Assembly (NCBI GenBank): GCA_007118765.1
Contig: SKQZ01000150.1
Coordinates: forward strand, 1 to 9,238
DNA length: 9,238 nt
Direction of reading: 5' to 3'
Source: Candidatus Hydrogenedentota bacterium
GTDB taxonomy: Bacteria; Hydrogenedentota; Hydrogenedentia; Hydrogenedentales; CAITNO01
Every line of letters begins with the position of its first letter. Within the stretch, counting starts at the first letter, position 1. Position numbers and translations under genes: made by a program. This document shows, in pieces, positions 1 to 6,008 of the stretch. The notes beneath the pieces are model-generated. The model was given only the letters and a program-made list of their open reading frames with translations, was not told where the DNA came from and searched no databases.

Positions 1-283
1 GGGGTTTTGCCGCCAATATCTCCTTGCCGCGTTCAGTGATTTGATAATAGGCGCGGCGTGGACGAGATAAAAGCCCTGCCTTGATCATATATGTGCCTGC
101 CCAGCCAACACGGTTATCAAAGCGAGTTTGCTTGCCGCTTGGCAACAACTCCTTGCGATCTTCCTCGGTTAGGCCGAATTCATCAGATAATTTGTCAACG
201 CACTCCCGCAAAGAATGTTCGTTGCCATCGCCTGTTAGTTGCAACAAGGGAAGCATTATGCTTTGATAATCGGGTATGGCCAT
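1..283 (-). CDS. mrr: Mrr-type restriction system protein, N-terminal domain (partial, runs off left edge)
   Basis: Only the first 94 codons lie in the window; the gene continues past base 1. Translation from the ATG at 283 begins MAIPDYQSIMLPLLQLTGDG and continues through TRFDNRVGWAGTYMIKAGLL to a YYQITERGKEIL segment. This is the pattern of the Mrr N-terminal winged-helix domain (Mrr_N), which in full-length proteins precedes an Mrr_cat PD-(D/E)xK nuclease domain. Family members are type IV restriction enzymes that cleave modified DNA. The catalytic half is outside the window, so activity cannot be judged. The start is supported by AAGGAG at 293-298 (minus strand), nine bases upstream. A sigma70-like promoter at 355-383 suggests it is transcribed independently of the operon upstream. 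Base composition around it (about 46% GC over 61-360, hand count) is well below the neighbouring operon (about 65% over 541-780), which fits acquisition by transfer. Confidence 0.85.
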   Translation of the reverse strand, partial: MAIPDYQSIMLPLLQLTGDGNEHSLRECVDKLSDEFGLTEEDRKELLPSGKQTRFDNRVGWAGTYMIKAGLLSRPRRAYYQITERGKEILAAKP

Positions 284-354
284 GTTCGATGTCTCCTTAT
301 CACCAACGCCTCAATTGACTCACAAGCGAGTTGTATCGTTGTGTTTGACTTTCT

Positions 355-383
355 ATTATACAAGCCCGATACATGGGCATCAA
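355..383 (-). promoter_or_regulatory. Sigma70-type promoter for the mrr gene
   Basis: Read on the minus strand, TTGATG (378-383) is followed after exactly 17 bases by a perfect TATAAT (355-360). The predicted transcript would start near 348 and give a leader of about 65 nt before the ATG at 283. The box lies in an AT-rich patch between two minus-strand genes. It argues that mrr is not simply read through from the upstream operon. It is inferred from consensus match only. Confidence 0.6.
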
Positions 384-413
384 CATATATGAAAACAGTG
401 GACAGCGAGTATG

Positions 414-432
414 TGGCCCCTTTCGTGGGCCA
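414..432. other. Hairpin downstream of the signalling operon (possible weak terminator)
   Basis: A perfect 6-bp inverted repeat, TGGCCC (414-419) and GGGCCA (427-432), encloses a 7-base loop, about 40 bases past the stop of the last operon gene. Neither strand shows a U-tract immediately after the stem, so it does not meet the usual form of an intrinsic terminator. It could instead stabilise the 3' end of the operon mRNA. Confidence 0.35.
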
Positions 433-472
433 AAAGCAAAAGAGTCAAACAGCCGTAGCGATGATGGCGTGC

Positions 473-1006
473 TCAGGCGTTGATGCCGGCGGCGGCAATG
501 GATTCCTGTACCCGTTTGCCAAAGGCGCGTGCGTCGGTGAACGATAAGGGCTGGCGGGGGTCGGTTTGGTGGGAGACCACTTCCGACGCTCCTTGTGGGC
601 CGCGGCATATACAGGTGAAGGAGATGTCGGGATTGCTCAGCGCCAACGCCATGAGCGATCCGGCCATGTCGCCGAGGGGCGCGCGGTCCAAGTGGCGGTA
701 TTGGAAGGTTGCCCGGACGCGGATACCGCCGGATTCGGATTCTTGCAGGGACAAGTTGCCGCCGGCTTGTTGTGCGGCGGCCTGAAACAAACTCAGCCCC
801 AGTCCGGTGCGTTTTTTGGTTTTGGTGGTGAAAAAGGGGTCCAGCGCCTGCTCCGGACTTACGGGCAGTCCCGGCCCGTTATCCTCAACGCCCAGGGTGA
901 GCCACTGCTCCTGCTCGTCCAGTTCAATGACAATGGTGAGGCGTGTGGCGCCGGCGCGCACGGAATTTTCCATAATGTCAAGCATGTGCAGCGACAATTC
1001 ACGCAA
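473..1006 (-). CDS. GHKL (histidine-kinase-like) ATPase, stand-alone
   Basis: This 177-residue protein is a GHKL-fold ATP-binding domain without a phospho-acceptor (HisKA) domain. Visible motifs are an N-box-like stretch SLHMLDIMENSVRAGA (H7, D10, N14), the G1 box EDNGPGL (D42) and the G2 box TGLGLSL (67-73). The C-terminal 70 residues, with VSHQTDPRQPLSF, show no motif I recognise. The start is TTG at 1006: AGGAG sits eight bases upstream and the protein then begins [L/M]RELSLHMLD, as expected for this family. A longer in-frame reading reaches 1030 but extends into the phosphoesterase gene without a comparable ribosome site. The start overlaps the preceding stop by 8 bp, so translation is probably coupled. 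It is the last gene of the operon. Proteins like this are known beside hydABC-type hydrogenase genes; the partner that it phosphorylates or binds is unknown. Confidence 0.85.
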   Translation of the reverse strand: MRELSLHMLDIMENSVRAGATRLTIVIELDEQEQWLTLGVEDNGPGLPVSPEQALDPFFTTKTKKRTGLGLSLFQAAAQQAGGNLSLQESESGGIRVRATFQYRHLDRAPLGDMAGSLMALALSNPDISFTCICRGPQGASEVVSHQTDPRQPLSFTDARAFGKRVQESIAAAGINA

Positions 1007-1745
1007 GGCAAAAACTCCTGTTGTCCACACCTTTCAGCGCGGCCTTTACTTCATCGTAGAGAGGCGACTCAATGTGGAAAAGCGTTTTCCCGTCGCCGAT
1101 GTTGTCGGGGAAGTGGGCGTCCGACGCGACAATGAGCGGATAGCCCAGCCCGGCGAAGTTGGGGATGCGTCCGTCTTTGGCGCCTGCGGCAGACACTTCA
1201 AGGGCATCGAACACCACGTCCTCGGGGAGAAAGCCGAGTTGGCTGGTGACGGAAAAGGACGGGCGGTCAATGTGTGCGGCCACGGCCAGGCCCTCGTGCT
1301 TGTGAATAAGCGCCACCGTCTGGCTGACGGTCAAATCCGTCGCCCATGACAGCATACTGTCCTCTTCACGCACGACATTGCCGGCGGCGTCCATAACCAG
1401 TTGTTCGCCGTGTATGCCTACACTTCCAATCTTGGGCGGCAAATGGGTTGCCACCTCCGCGGACGCTTCAAGGGCGCTGTGGGCATCCGGAAACAACGCG
1501 ACCACATGCGCTTCCTCTGCGGTGGTAATCTCCATGCCCGCTATCACGCAAAAAAGGTCGTCGGCAAAGTTACGCGCCGCCTCCTGCACGGCCGCCGCAT
1601 TTTCCGCGCTGTTGTGGTCGCACACGGCAATGATGTCAAGTTCCGCCGCCATCGCCGCCATGACGATTGTATGAGGGGTCATGCGATTATCGGCGCAGGG
1701 GGATAACGCCGTATGCACATGCAAATCGGCGAGAAGGCGTCTCAT
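999..1745 (-). CDS. PHP-domain metal-dependent phosphoesterase
   Basis: This 248-residue protein belongs to the PHP (polymerase and histidinol phosphatase) superfamily, whose members bind two or three metal ions in a distorted TIM barrel and hydrolyse phosphoesters. The metal ligands are visible in order: DLHVHT (D7, H9, H11), CDHN (D43, H44), GMEIT (E72), H80, AHIDRP (H158) and SDAH (D209, H211). All expected motifs are present, so it is likely to be catalytically competent. The substrate cannot be read from sequence. Because it sits between a DRTGG protein and an ATPase, reversal of a phosphorylation within the same module is a reasonable inference. Its ATG overlaps the upstream stop as ATGA (1742-1745) and no strong Shine-Dalgarno is present (only GAGG about 11 bases away), so it probably depends on translational coupling. 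The length is normal for the short PHP proteins of this gene neighbourhood. Confidence 0.88.
   Translation of the reverse strand: MRRLLADLHVHTALSPCADNRMTPHTIVMAAMAAELDIIAVCDHNSAENAAAVQEAARNFADDLFCVIAGMEITTAEEAHVVALFPDAHSALEASAEVATHLPPKIGSVGIHGEQLVMDAAGNVVREEDSMLSWATDLTVSQTVALIHKHEGLAVAAHIDRPSFSVTSQLGFLPEDVVFDALEVSAAGAKDGRIPNFAGLGYPLIVASDAHFPDNIGDGKTLFHIESPLYDEVKAALKGVDNRSFCLA
1015..1019 (-). promoter_or_regulatory. Ribosome binding site that selects the TTG start at 1006
   Basis: AGGAG on the minus strand lies inside the 3' end of the PHP gene, eight bases before TTG at 1004-1006. It is the basis for choosing the TTG start over the in-frame upstream codon at 1030. Confidence 0.6.
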
Positions 1746-2095
1746 TCTTTGTGGCCTCGGATTCCCAATTCATACAGTTTCCCCACAAGTTCAAATGCGG
1801 GGTCTTCGGAGCCCAGCAAACAGATTCCTTCAGCCTCGGCTCGTTCCCGGGTGGCGTCGTCCGGCTTGCGGCCGAGCGCAAAAATGACGGCGGTCAACTC
1901 TGCATGCACTGACACGGCAATCACATTCAAATGTACCTGTACCGTCACCAAAACGCCGCCCTTGGGCGCGTGGGCCAGCACATCGCTCAGCAGGTCGGAC
2001 GCATATCCGCGGGTGATCTCGGGCGCGGTGTGCAGGTCGATTCCAGGCGTCAAATTCTCAAGCCCAAGCGTATCAGCGAGGGAGGCAAGGTTCAT
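1742..2095 (-). CDS. DRTGG-domain protein (second copy)
   Basis: This 117-residue protein consists of a single DRTGG domain. It starts MNLASLADTLGLENLTPG, followed by ITRGYASDLLSDVLAHA (27-43), VTVQVHLNVIAVSV (50-63), FALGRKPDDATRERAEAEG (72-90) and a FELVGKLYEL tail. This order is the family pattern I recognise; database entries often mislabel it as an HPr serine kinase relative because DRTGG also occurs beside CBS domains in phosphotransacetylase-like proteins. No catalytic residues are apparent, and a ligand-binding or scaffold role is the likelier reading. The ATG at 2095 is preceded by AAAGGAG (minus strand, 2104-2110) at good spacing and overlaps the upstream stop as ATGA. A longer in-frame reading up to 2224 would run inside the upstream gene and is unlikely. 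Confidence 0.82.
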   Translation of the reverse strand: MNLASLADTLGLENLTPGIDLHTAPEITRGYASDLLSDVLAHAPKGGVLVTVQVHLNVIAVSVHAELTAVIFALGRKPDDATRERAEAEGICLLGSEDPAFELVGKLYELGIRGHKE

Positions 2096-3687
2096 GACGT
2101 AGTCTCCTTTCCACGCTTTTGACGTGGCTTCTGAGGGTGTTGCTTCTTGTAAACACATGCATCGGCGTCGGTGCGGTTCATCACAATGTCCTCGGCAAGC
2201 GCCAGACAGGTGGGCGAACCGCATACCCCGCAGTCGCGTCCGGGAAGCGTATCCCGTATCCGGTCTATTTGCGCCAGCTTTTCAATGGCCCGTTGCATGT
2301 CCGCATCCAATCGCAGTCCCGCGCGCGGCGCCAAAGGCTTGGGGCGATACAAGGCGCGTCCCGATGCATGGTGTTGCCGTTCCGTTGTCATGCTGCGATA
2401 GCGCGACACTTCGGGATGTTCCGGCCACACCGGCGCGCCGAAACAGCCGGAGTCGCACGCATATAATGCCACAATGCCGCAGTCGTTTACCCGTTCGTCC
2501 TCCATTTCGTCAAGAAACTGACATACCCGATCAACGCCGGAGATGGCCACAACCTTTGGGCGCCGCCCTTCTTCCTGCGCAGACGGGACAGGCGGGTTGG
2601 CGCCGTCGTCACAGTCTTTGATTGCTGCCGTGAGCGCGCGAAGCAGTGCGTTTGGCGACACGGCAACCGCAGGATGCAGCGCGTTGACTTCCTGAACCAG
2701 CGAACACTGGGCGGCACAGGGAACAACAAAAACACCGTGACCCGAATGCAACGAGTTGCGGGCGGATTCGAGCGCGGTGAGAAATGGCGGGATGTTCGAG
2801 AGCAGGGACGGGTATCGCACTTGAATAAGGTTGACCACGGCGGGACACACGGGCGACAGTATCGGCCCGGCATGATTGCTTTCTGATGCGTAGCGCGTGA
2901 CCGCATCGGCCAGCGCCTCCTCCCATGGATCGCTGAACCAGACCGTGTCCCAGCCCATCGCGTGCAACGTGTCACGCAAGGCGGCCCCGGACAAGAAGCG
3001 GCCAAACTGGCCACGCAATGCCGCCGGCACTACAAGGGTCGCGTTTTTGTCGGGTTCCGGCAGTTCGTCCGGACAATTTATGTCGTATACTTTTTCGGGA
3101 CATACGGCACGGCAGGCGGCACACCCCACGCATAGATGGGGCAAGATGATGGGCGCACTGTCGCGGATGCGTATTGCCTGGGTGGGACACACATGCAGAC
3201 AGCGCAGACAACGCTTGCATTCCGCCGGCGTTATTGACACAGACGACGCATGGACGGACGCTTCGGTTTGCGCTTTTAAGAATACGGTAAAGTGCAACCG
3301 TGTGCCCTTGCCAACCTCCGAGTAAATCGAAAACCGGTCGGCATTGCGTTGGATGTTGGGCAGGCCCATGCCCGCGCCGAACCCCAATTCGCGTGCTTCC
3401 GGCGGCGCGGTTGAATAACCCTCGCGCACGGCCTGTTCGATGTTTTCGATGCCGGGGCCGCCGTCGCTCACCAGCACCTCAAGCGTGTCCGGCGTTACGG
3501 CGGCGCGGAGGGTGCCGTCCTGTGCATGTATCACCACATTCATTTCCGCTTCGTAGGCGGCCACCATGGCGCGACGCACCGCCGCGGGGTCTGCGCCGAT
3601 GCGCTTGAGCGCGTCCTTGACCTTTTTGGAGGCGCGTCCCGCAGAGATATAATCGCCGCTTTTGATGTCGCCCGTGATTTCGGTCAT
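2092..3687 (-). CDS. Fused anti-sigma-type ATPase / 2x[4Fe-4S] ferredoxin / degenerate [FeFe]-hydrogenase H-cluster-domain protein
   Basis: 531 residues with four parts. Residues 1-135 are an RsbW-like GHKL ATPase: AYEAEMNVVIHA (E46, N50), SDGGPGI (D75) and GFGAGMGLPNI (102-112). Residues 150-205 hold two [4Fe-4S] ferredoxin motifs: C157, C160, C163, C167-P and C186, C189, C192, C196-P. Residues about 220-430 resemble the hydrogenase H-cluster domain. The three loops read SPVCPAVVNLI (C281), VPCAAQCSL (C324) and YACDSGCFGAP (C411, C415). All four cubane-cluster cysteines appear kept, but the positions of the proton-relay cysteine and the active-site lysine are V280 and Q327. Residues 486-511 (DCGVCGSPTC and C511) match a further Fe-S motif (Fes type). 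A redox-sensing signal transducer is more likely than an H2 enzyme. As I know the neighbourhood, the ATPase and Fe-S parts are usually separate adjacent genes. The ATG at 3687 overlaps the upstream stop (ATGA); the Shine-Dalgarno is weak. Confidence 0.85.
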   Translation of the reverse strand: MTEITGDIKSGDYISAGRASKKVKDALKRIGADPAAVRRAMVAAYEAEMNVVIHAQDGTLRAAVTPDTLEVLVSDGGPGIENIEQAVREGYSTAPPEARELGFGAGMGLPNIQRNADRFSIYSEVGKGTRLHFTVFLKAQTEASVHASSVSITPAECKRCLRCLHVCPTQAIRIRDSAPIILPHLCVGCAACRAVCPEKVYDINCPDELPEPDKNATLVVPAALRGQFGRFLSGAALRDTLHAMGWDTVWFSDPWEEALADAVTRYASESNHAGPILSPVCPAVVNLIQVRYPSLLSNIPPFLTALESARNSLHSGHGVFVVPCAAQCSLVQEVNALHPAVAVSPNALLRALTAAIKDCDDGANPPVPSAQEEGRRPKVVAISGVDRVCQFLDEMEDERVNDCGIVALYACDSGCFGAPVWPEHPEVSRYRSMTTERQHHASGRALYRPKPLAPRAGLRLDADMQRAIEKLAQIDRIRDTLPGRDCGVCGSPTCLALAEDIVMNRTDADACVYKKQHPQKPRQKRGKETTS

Positions 3688-4043
3688 GACGGGGCCGCCC
3701 TTTGGGTCTCGCTTGTCAGCGCCGCATATAACCGGCCACACGTTTCATACAATCCCCACGGCGACACCAGCAGCGCCGTGCCCGCGTCCCGCGCCGTTGT
3801 GACAACCATCGGGTCGGGGGTTGCGCCGTTGACCAGGCACACGGCGGGCACATCCATCAGTTCAATAAGGCGCAGCAGGCCATGATTTGATATGTGCGTC
3901 GCCAGCAGGGTATGTTCGGAGGCCGCACCCAACAAATCACTCATTCGATCCCCGGCGTACACGTCCCGTATATCGTCCCGACCCGGAGCGGCGGGGGTTT
4001 CCACGTGCGCCCCAATCTCCTGTGCAAGCTGTTCCAGTTTCAT
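3684..4043 (-). CDS. DRTGG-domain protein (first copy), first gene of the operon
   Basis: With the ATG at 4043 this is a 119-residue single-domain protein: MKLEQLAQEIGAHVET, then DVYAGDRMSDLLGAA (45-59), HISNHGLLRLIELMDVPAVCLVNG and a C-terminal WGLYETCGRLYAAL helix. The layout parallels the second DRTGG protein (both carry the SDLL motif and end in a helix after a strand-rich core), but the two copies are well diverged. In known hydrogenase-linked clusters a similar DRTGG protein precedes the anti-sigma-type ATPase, as here. No catalytic motif is seen. The start is ambiguous: the ATG at 4043 has only a weak GGGAA upstream, whereas an in-frame TTG at 4097 has GGAGG nine bases upstream and would add an 18-residue cysteine-rich extension. 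I prefer 4043 because the domain begins there. Confidence 0.78.
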   Translation of the reverse strand: MKLEQLAQEIGAHVETPAAPGRDDIRDVYAGDRMSDLLGAASEHTLLATHISNHGLLRLIELMDVPAVCLVNGATPDPMVVTTARDAGTALLVSPWGLYETCGRLYAALTSETQRAAPS

Positions 4044-4160
4044 GACGAGTTCCCGATGTCCGCAGTTGCAACAATATACGGGTTCAAAACAGCACAACCA
4101 ATCTTCCCTCCCTATTCTACGTCATTTTCCCGTCAAAAGAAAACAGCTCCTGAAAAAGAT

Positions 4161-4178
4161 GCATGAAACAGATCATGC
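4161..4178. repeat. Inverted repeat, operator-like
   Basis: GCATGA (4161-4166) and TCATGC (4173-4178) are perfect inverted arms separated by AACAGA. The spacing of 12 bases between arm starts is close to one helical turn, as for dimeric regulator sites. It lies in the divergent intergenic region, 15-35 bases upstream of the TATAAC candidate. Arms of 6 bp can arise by chance. Confidence 0.35.
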
Positions 4179-4231
4179 CGAATGCTGGTCATATAACATG
4201 GGGTCAATGACAACAACACAAGACACAAGAT

Positions 4232-4236
4232 GAGGA
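4232..4236 (+). promoter_or_regulatory. Ribosome binding site that favours the ATG at 4242
   Basis: GAGGA lies five bases before ATG 4242. The earlier in-frame ATG at 4230 has no Shine-Dalgarno in front of it and itself overlaps this site, so 4242 is the better start. Confidence 0.5.
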
Positions 4237-4241
4237 AACGT

Positions 4242-6008
4242 ATGTTTGCGTTAGATCAATACTGTCGCGGATGTGCCGCAACGGGCGGATTTACCCCGTG
4301 GGTCGTGCCGTTAACGTTAACAGGCGGCGCGCTTTTGTTTGTTGCCGCGGCATTGCTTACGCCGGACTGGTTTGGCGAAGGCCGGTATCAAACCCATGCC
4401 ATACCCCTTGGCGAGCAGATGCCGGCCATGGACACTTCCGTGTCGCCCGCCGCGGATGAGCCGTTGCCCTCTCCGGCAGGACAAGCCGCGGTGCGTAATA
4501 TGAGTGCGCGCAACATGCTCGCCCGCATCAGCCCGAGTGCATCACAAGTACTCCTGGCAAAACTGGCAACGAATACGGATGTTGAAGCCGTCAATCAGTT
4601 CCTGCAGAGAGCGCGGCCATACAATAATGTGGGTTCCTCATGGATGCTTCATGCCGGCGACTATAACTTCACCCTTGTATCATTGACAACGATGCTGTAT
4701 CTGTTCGGACAAGATCCCGACCGGTTGTATCCGGAGACGAAGGCGCATTTGCTTGCGGTATTGCTTACTCAGGATGGCGGCACGCCAAAAGAAATGGCGC
4801 CGCGCAGCGGCGGTCTGGTGTTGGACACGGAAAACCATCATCTGATGACAGAAGGAAGCCGCTATCTCAAGAATCAATGGCTGGCGACACGCGGCACGGA
4901 AACGGGGCGGGCCGACCCGTATTATTGTAATGTTGAAAACGGCCTGGAGGCATGGCTCATCGCATACTTGGAAACCATGTTGTGCGAAGGCGTGTATGAG
5001 TTTAATTCGAGGCCGTATGCCAGGCTCACCACCCATGCACTGCTTAATCTTGAGGCGTTTGCGGACGGGCGCAAGGTGCAGCTGTTGGCGCGTCATTTGC
5101 TGGACAAAAAGAACCTGCAATACGCCCTCGGAAGCCTCGAATTCCGTCGGAATGCGCCTTTTCGGCGACAGTACAGGCGTGCCGCGGATACGGGAATTAA
5201 CCGCGAGGCCTATTCCAGTTTCGTGTATGTCTGGGCGACCGCACCGGCGCCGGAAAAAGAAATTGGCCCGCCGCGCGTGCATCAACACTCTGCGCTGTTG
5301 GCCGCGTTGCTTCCGTACCGGTTGCCGCCACAGGTGCGCTCATGGACGCTTGATAAACCGGAACACTATTTCGTGCAATTCGGACGGGGTGCATCGGCAT
5401 GTCCCGAAATATACAGCGGCGGCCCCGGCTATGTACTCAGCGCAGGCGGCGCCAATCGCGGCTGGCGCTCGCGTATTGTGGCGCGGCCCGTCACATTGCT
5501 GCTCAGCGACGGCGTCACGGACATCAGCGAATGCTTCCATATACCGGGAGGCGGACACTGGCGGCAATGGAACAACACCGGCGTTTCTCGGCGCTTTGCC
5601 GTGGCCAATGCTCCAGTACACATCCCCGACCAGTATGCGCCCGTTGCCGAGCAGGCGGGGTGGCGCGTATTTGAAAGCGCCGCCGAACAGTCCATGTTGA
5701 TTGCCACCTTCAGCGCTGAGACCCTGGGCATCATCGCCCTGTTCCCCGACCCCCAAAAAACGCCGGAATCCTTGCTGGCGGCGTTGTGCGAGCAGAACGC
5801 CGACCCCGCCGCGCTACAAACCCGTTTTGTATGGCCCGACGGCACAACGCTGACGTATGAACCTGAAGCCCCCAAAGGCACATGGGTCATGAAGACAGAC
5901 AATGGCGAAACGCTTGATCGAAACTACGATGCATGGCCTCAAATCAAAGGCGATCTACCGGCCTTTTCATTTGAGCGCAACAGCGAGTCGCTTACCGGTC
6001 TGCCGTGA
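4242..6008 (+). CDS. Membrane-anchored protein of unknown function with helical toroid-like and beta-rich regions
   Basis: 588 residues from ATG 4242 (592 from ATG 4230). The N-terminus carries a CRGC pair (C8, C11) and one hydrophobic segment at about residues 18-40, which would anchor the protein in the membrane with the bulk outside. After a Pro/Ala-rich linker (about 60-85), the middle is helical, with LDTENHHLMTEGSRYLKNQ (195-213) and EFNSRPYARLTTHALLNLE (253-271). The C-terminal half is rich in predicted strands (YVLSAGG, VTLLLSDG, ISECFHIPGGG). This helical-then-beta layout and the ENH and NS-Y motifs recall large uncharacterised proteins with an (alpha/alpha) toroid like that of heparinase II/III and alginate lyases, but I see no confirmed catalytic set and do not assign an activity. 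It converges on the phosphodiesterase gene and overlaps it by 17 bp at the stops. Confidence 0.8.
   Translation: MFALDQYCRGCAATGGFTPWVVPLTLTGGALLFVAAALLTPDWFGEGRYQTHAIPLGEQMPAMDTSVSPAADEPLPSPAGQAAVRNMSARNMLARISPSASQVLLAKLATNTDVEAVNQFLQRARPYNNVGSSWMLHAGDYNFTLVSLTTMLYLFGQDPDRLYPETKAHLLAVLLTQDGGTPKEMAPRSGGLVLDTENHHLMTEGSRYLKNQWLATRGTETGRADPYYCNVENGLEAWLIAYLETMLCEGVYEFNSRPYARLTTHALLNLEAFADGRKVQLLARHLLDKKNLQYALGSLEFRRNAPFRRQYRRAADTGINREAYSSFVYVWATAPAPEKEIGPPRVHQHSALLAALLPYRLPPQVRSWTLDKPEHYFVQFGRGASACPEIYSGGPGYVLSAGGANRGWRSRIVARPVTLLLSDGVTDISECFHIPGGGHWRQWNNTGVSRRFAVANAPVHIPDQYAPVAEQAGWRVFESAAEQSMLIATFSAETLGIIALFPDPQKTPESLLAALCEQNADPAALQTRFVWPDGTTLTYEPEAPKGTWVMKTDNGETLDRNYDAWPQIKGDLPAFSFERNSESLTGLP

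Larger units (their letters stand above)
4044..4241. promoter_or_regulatory. Divergent intergenic region between the signalling operon and the toroid-like membrane protein gene
   Basis: No gene lies here apart from the possible N-terminal extension of the DRTGG gene (4044-4097). On the plus strand TATAAC (4192-4197) is a plausible -10 box about 45 bases before the ATG at 4242, but no good -35 is found 16-18 bases upstream. On the minus strand TAGAAT (4114-4119) resembles a -10 box, again without a properly spaced -35: the TTGACG at 4131-4136 is only 11 bases away. A perfect inverted repeat (4161-4178) sits between them. Both operons must be promoted from here or further away, but I cannot place the promoters firmly. 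Confidence 0.45.

Noticed and set aside
300..608. Minus-strand frame 300-608
   Set aside because: It overlaps the end of the ATPase gene in another frame and the mrr promoter; composition and sequence are unlike a protein family.
566..1349. Long plus-strand open frames (566-1135 and 807-1349) opposite the ATPase and PHP genes
   Set aside because: They are antisense to two genes with full family motifs, show no recognisable domain, and such shadow frames are common in GC-rich DNA.
4114..4136. TTGACG...TAGAAT as a minus-strand promoter for the signalling operon
   Set aside because: The spacer is only 11 bases, outside the working range; noted only as part of the intergenic entry.
4680..5288. 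Minus-strand frame of 202 codons inside the toroid-like gene
   Set aside because: It is antisense to a gene supported by a membrane segment, a ribosome site and family-like motifs; no domain is seen in the antisense translation.
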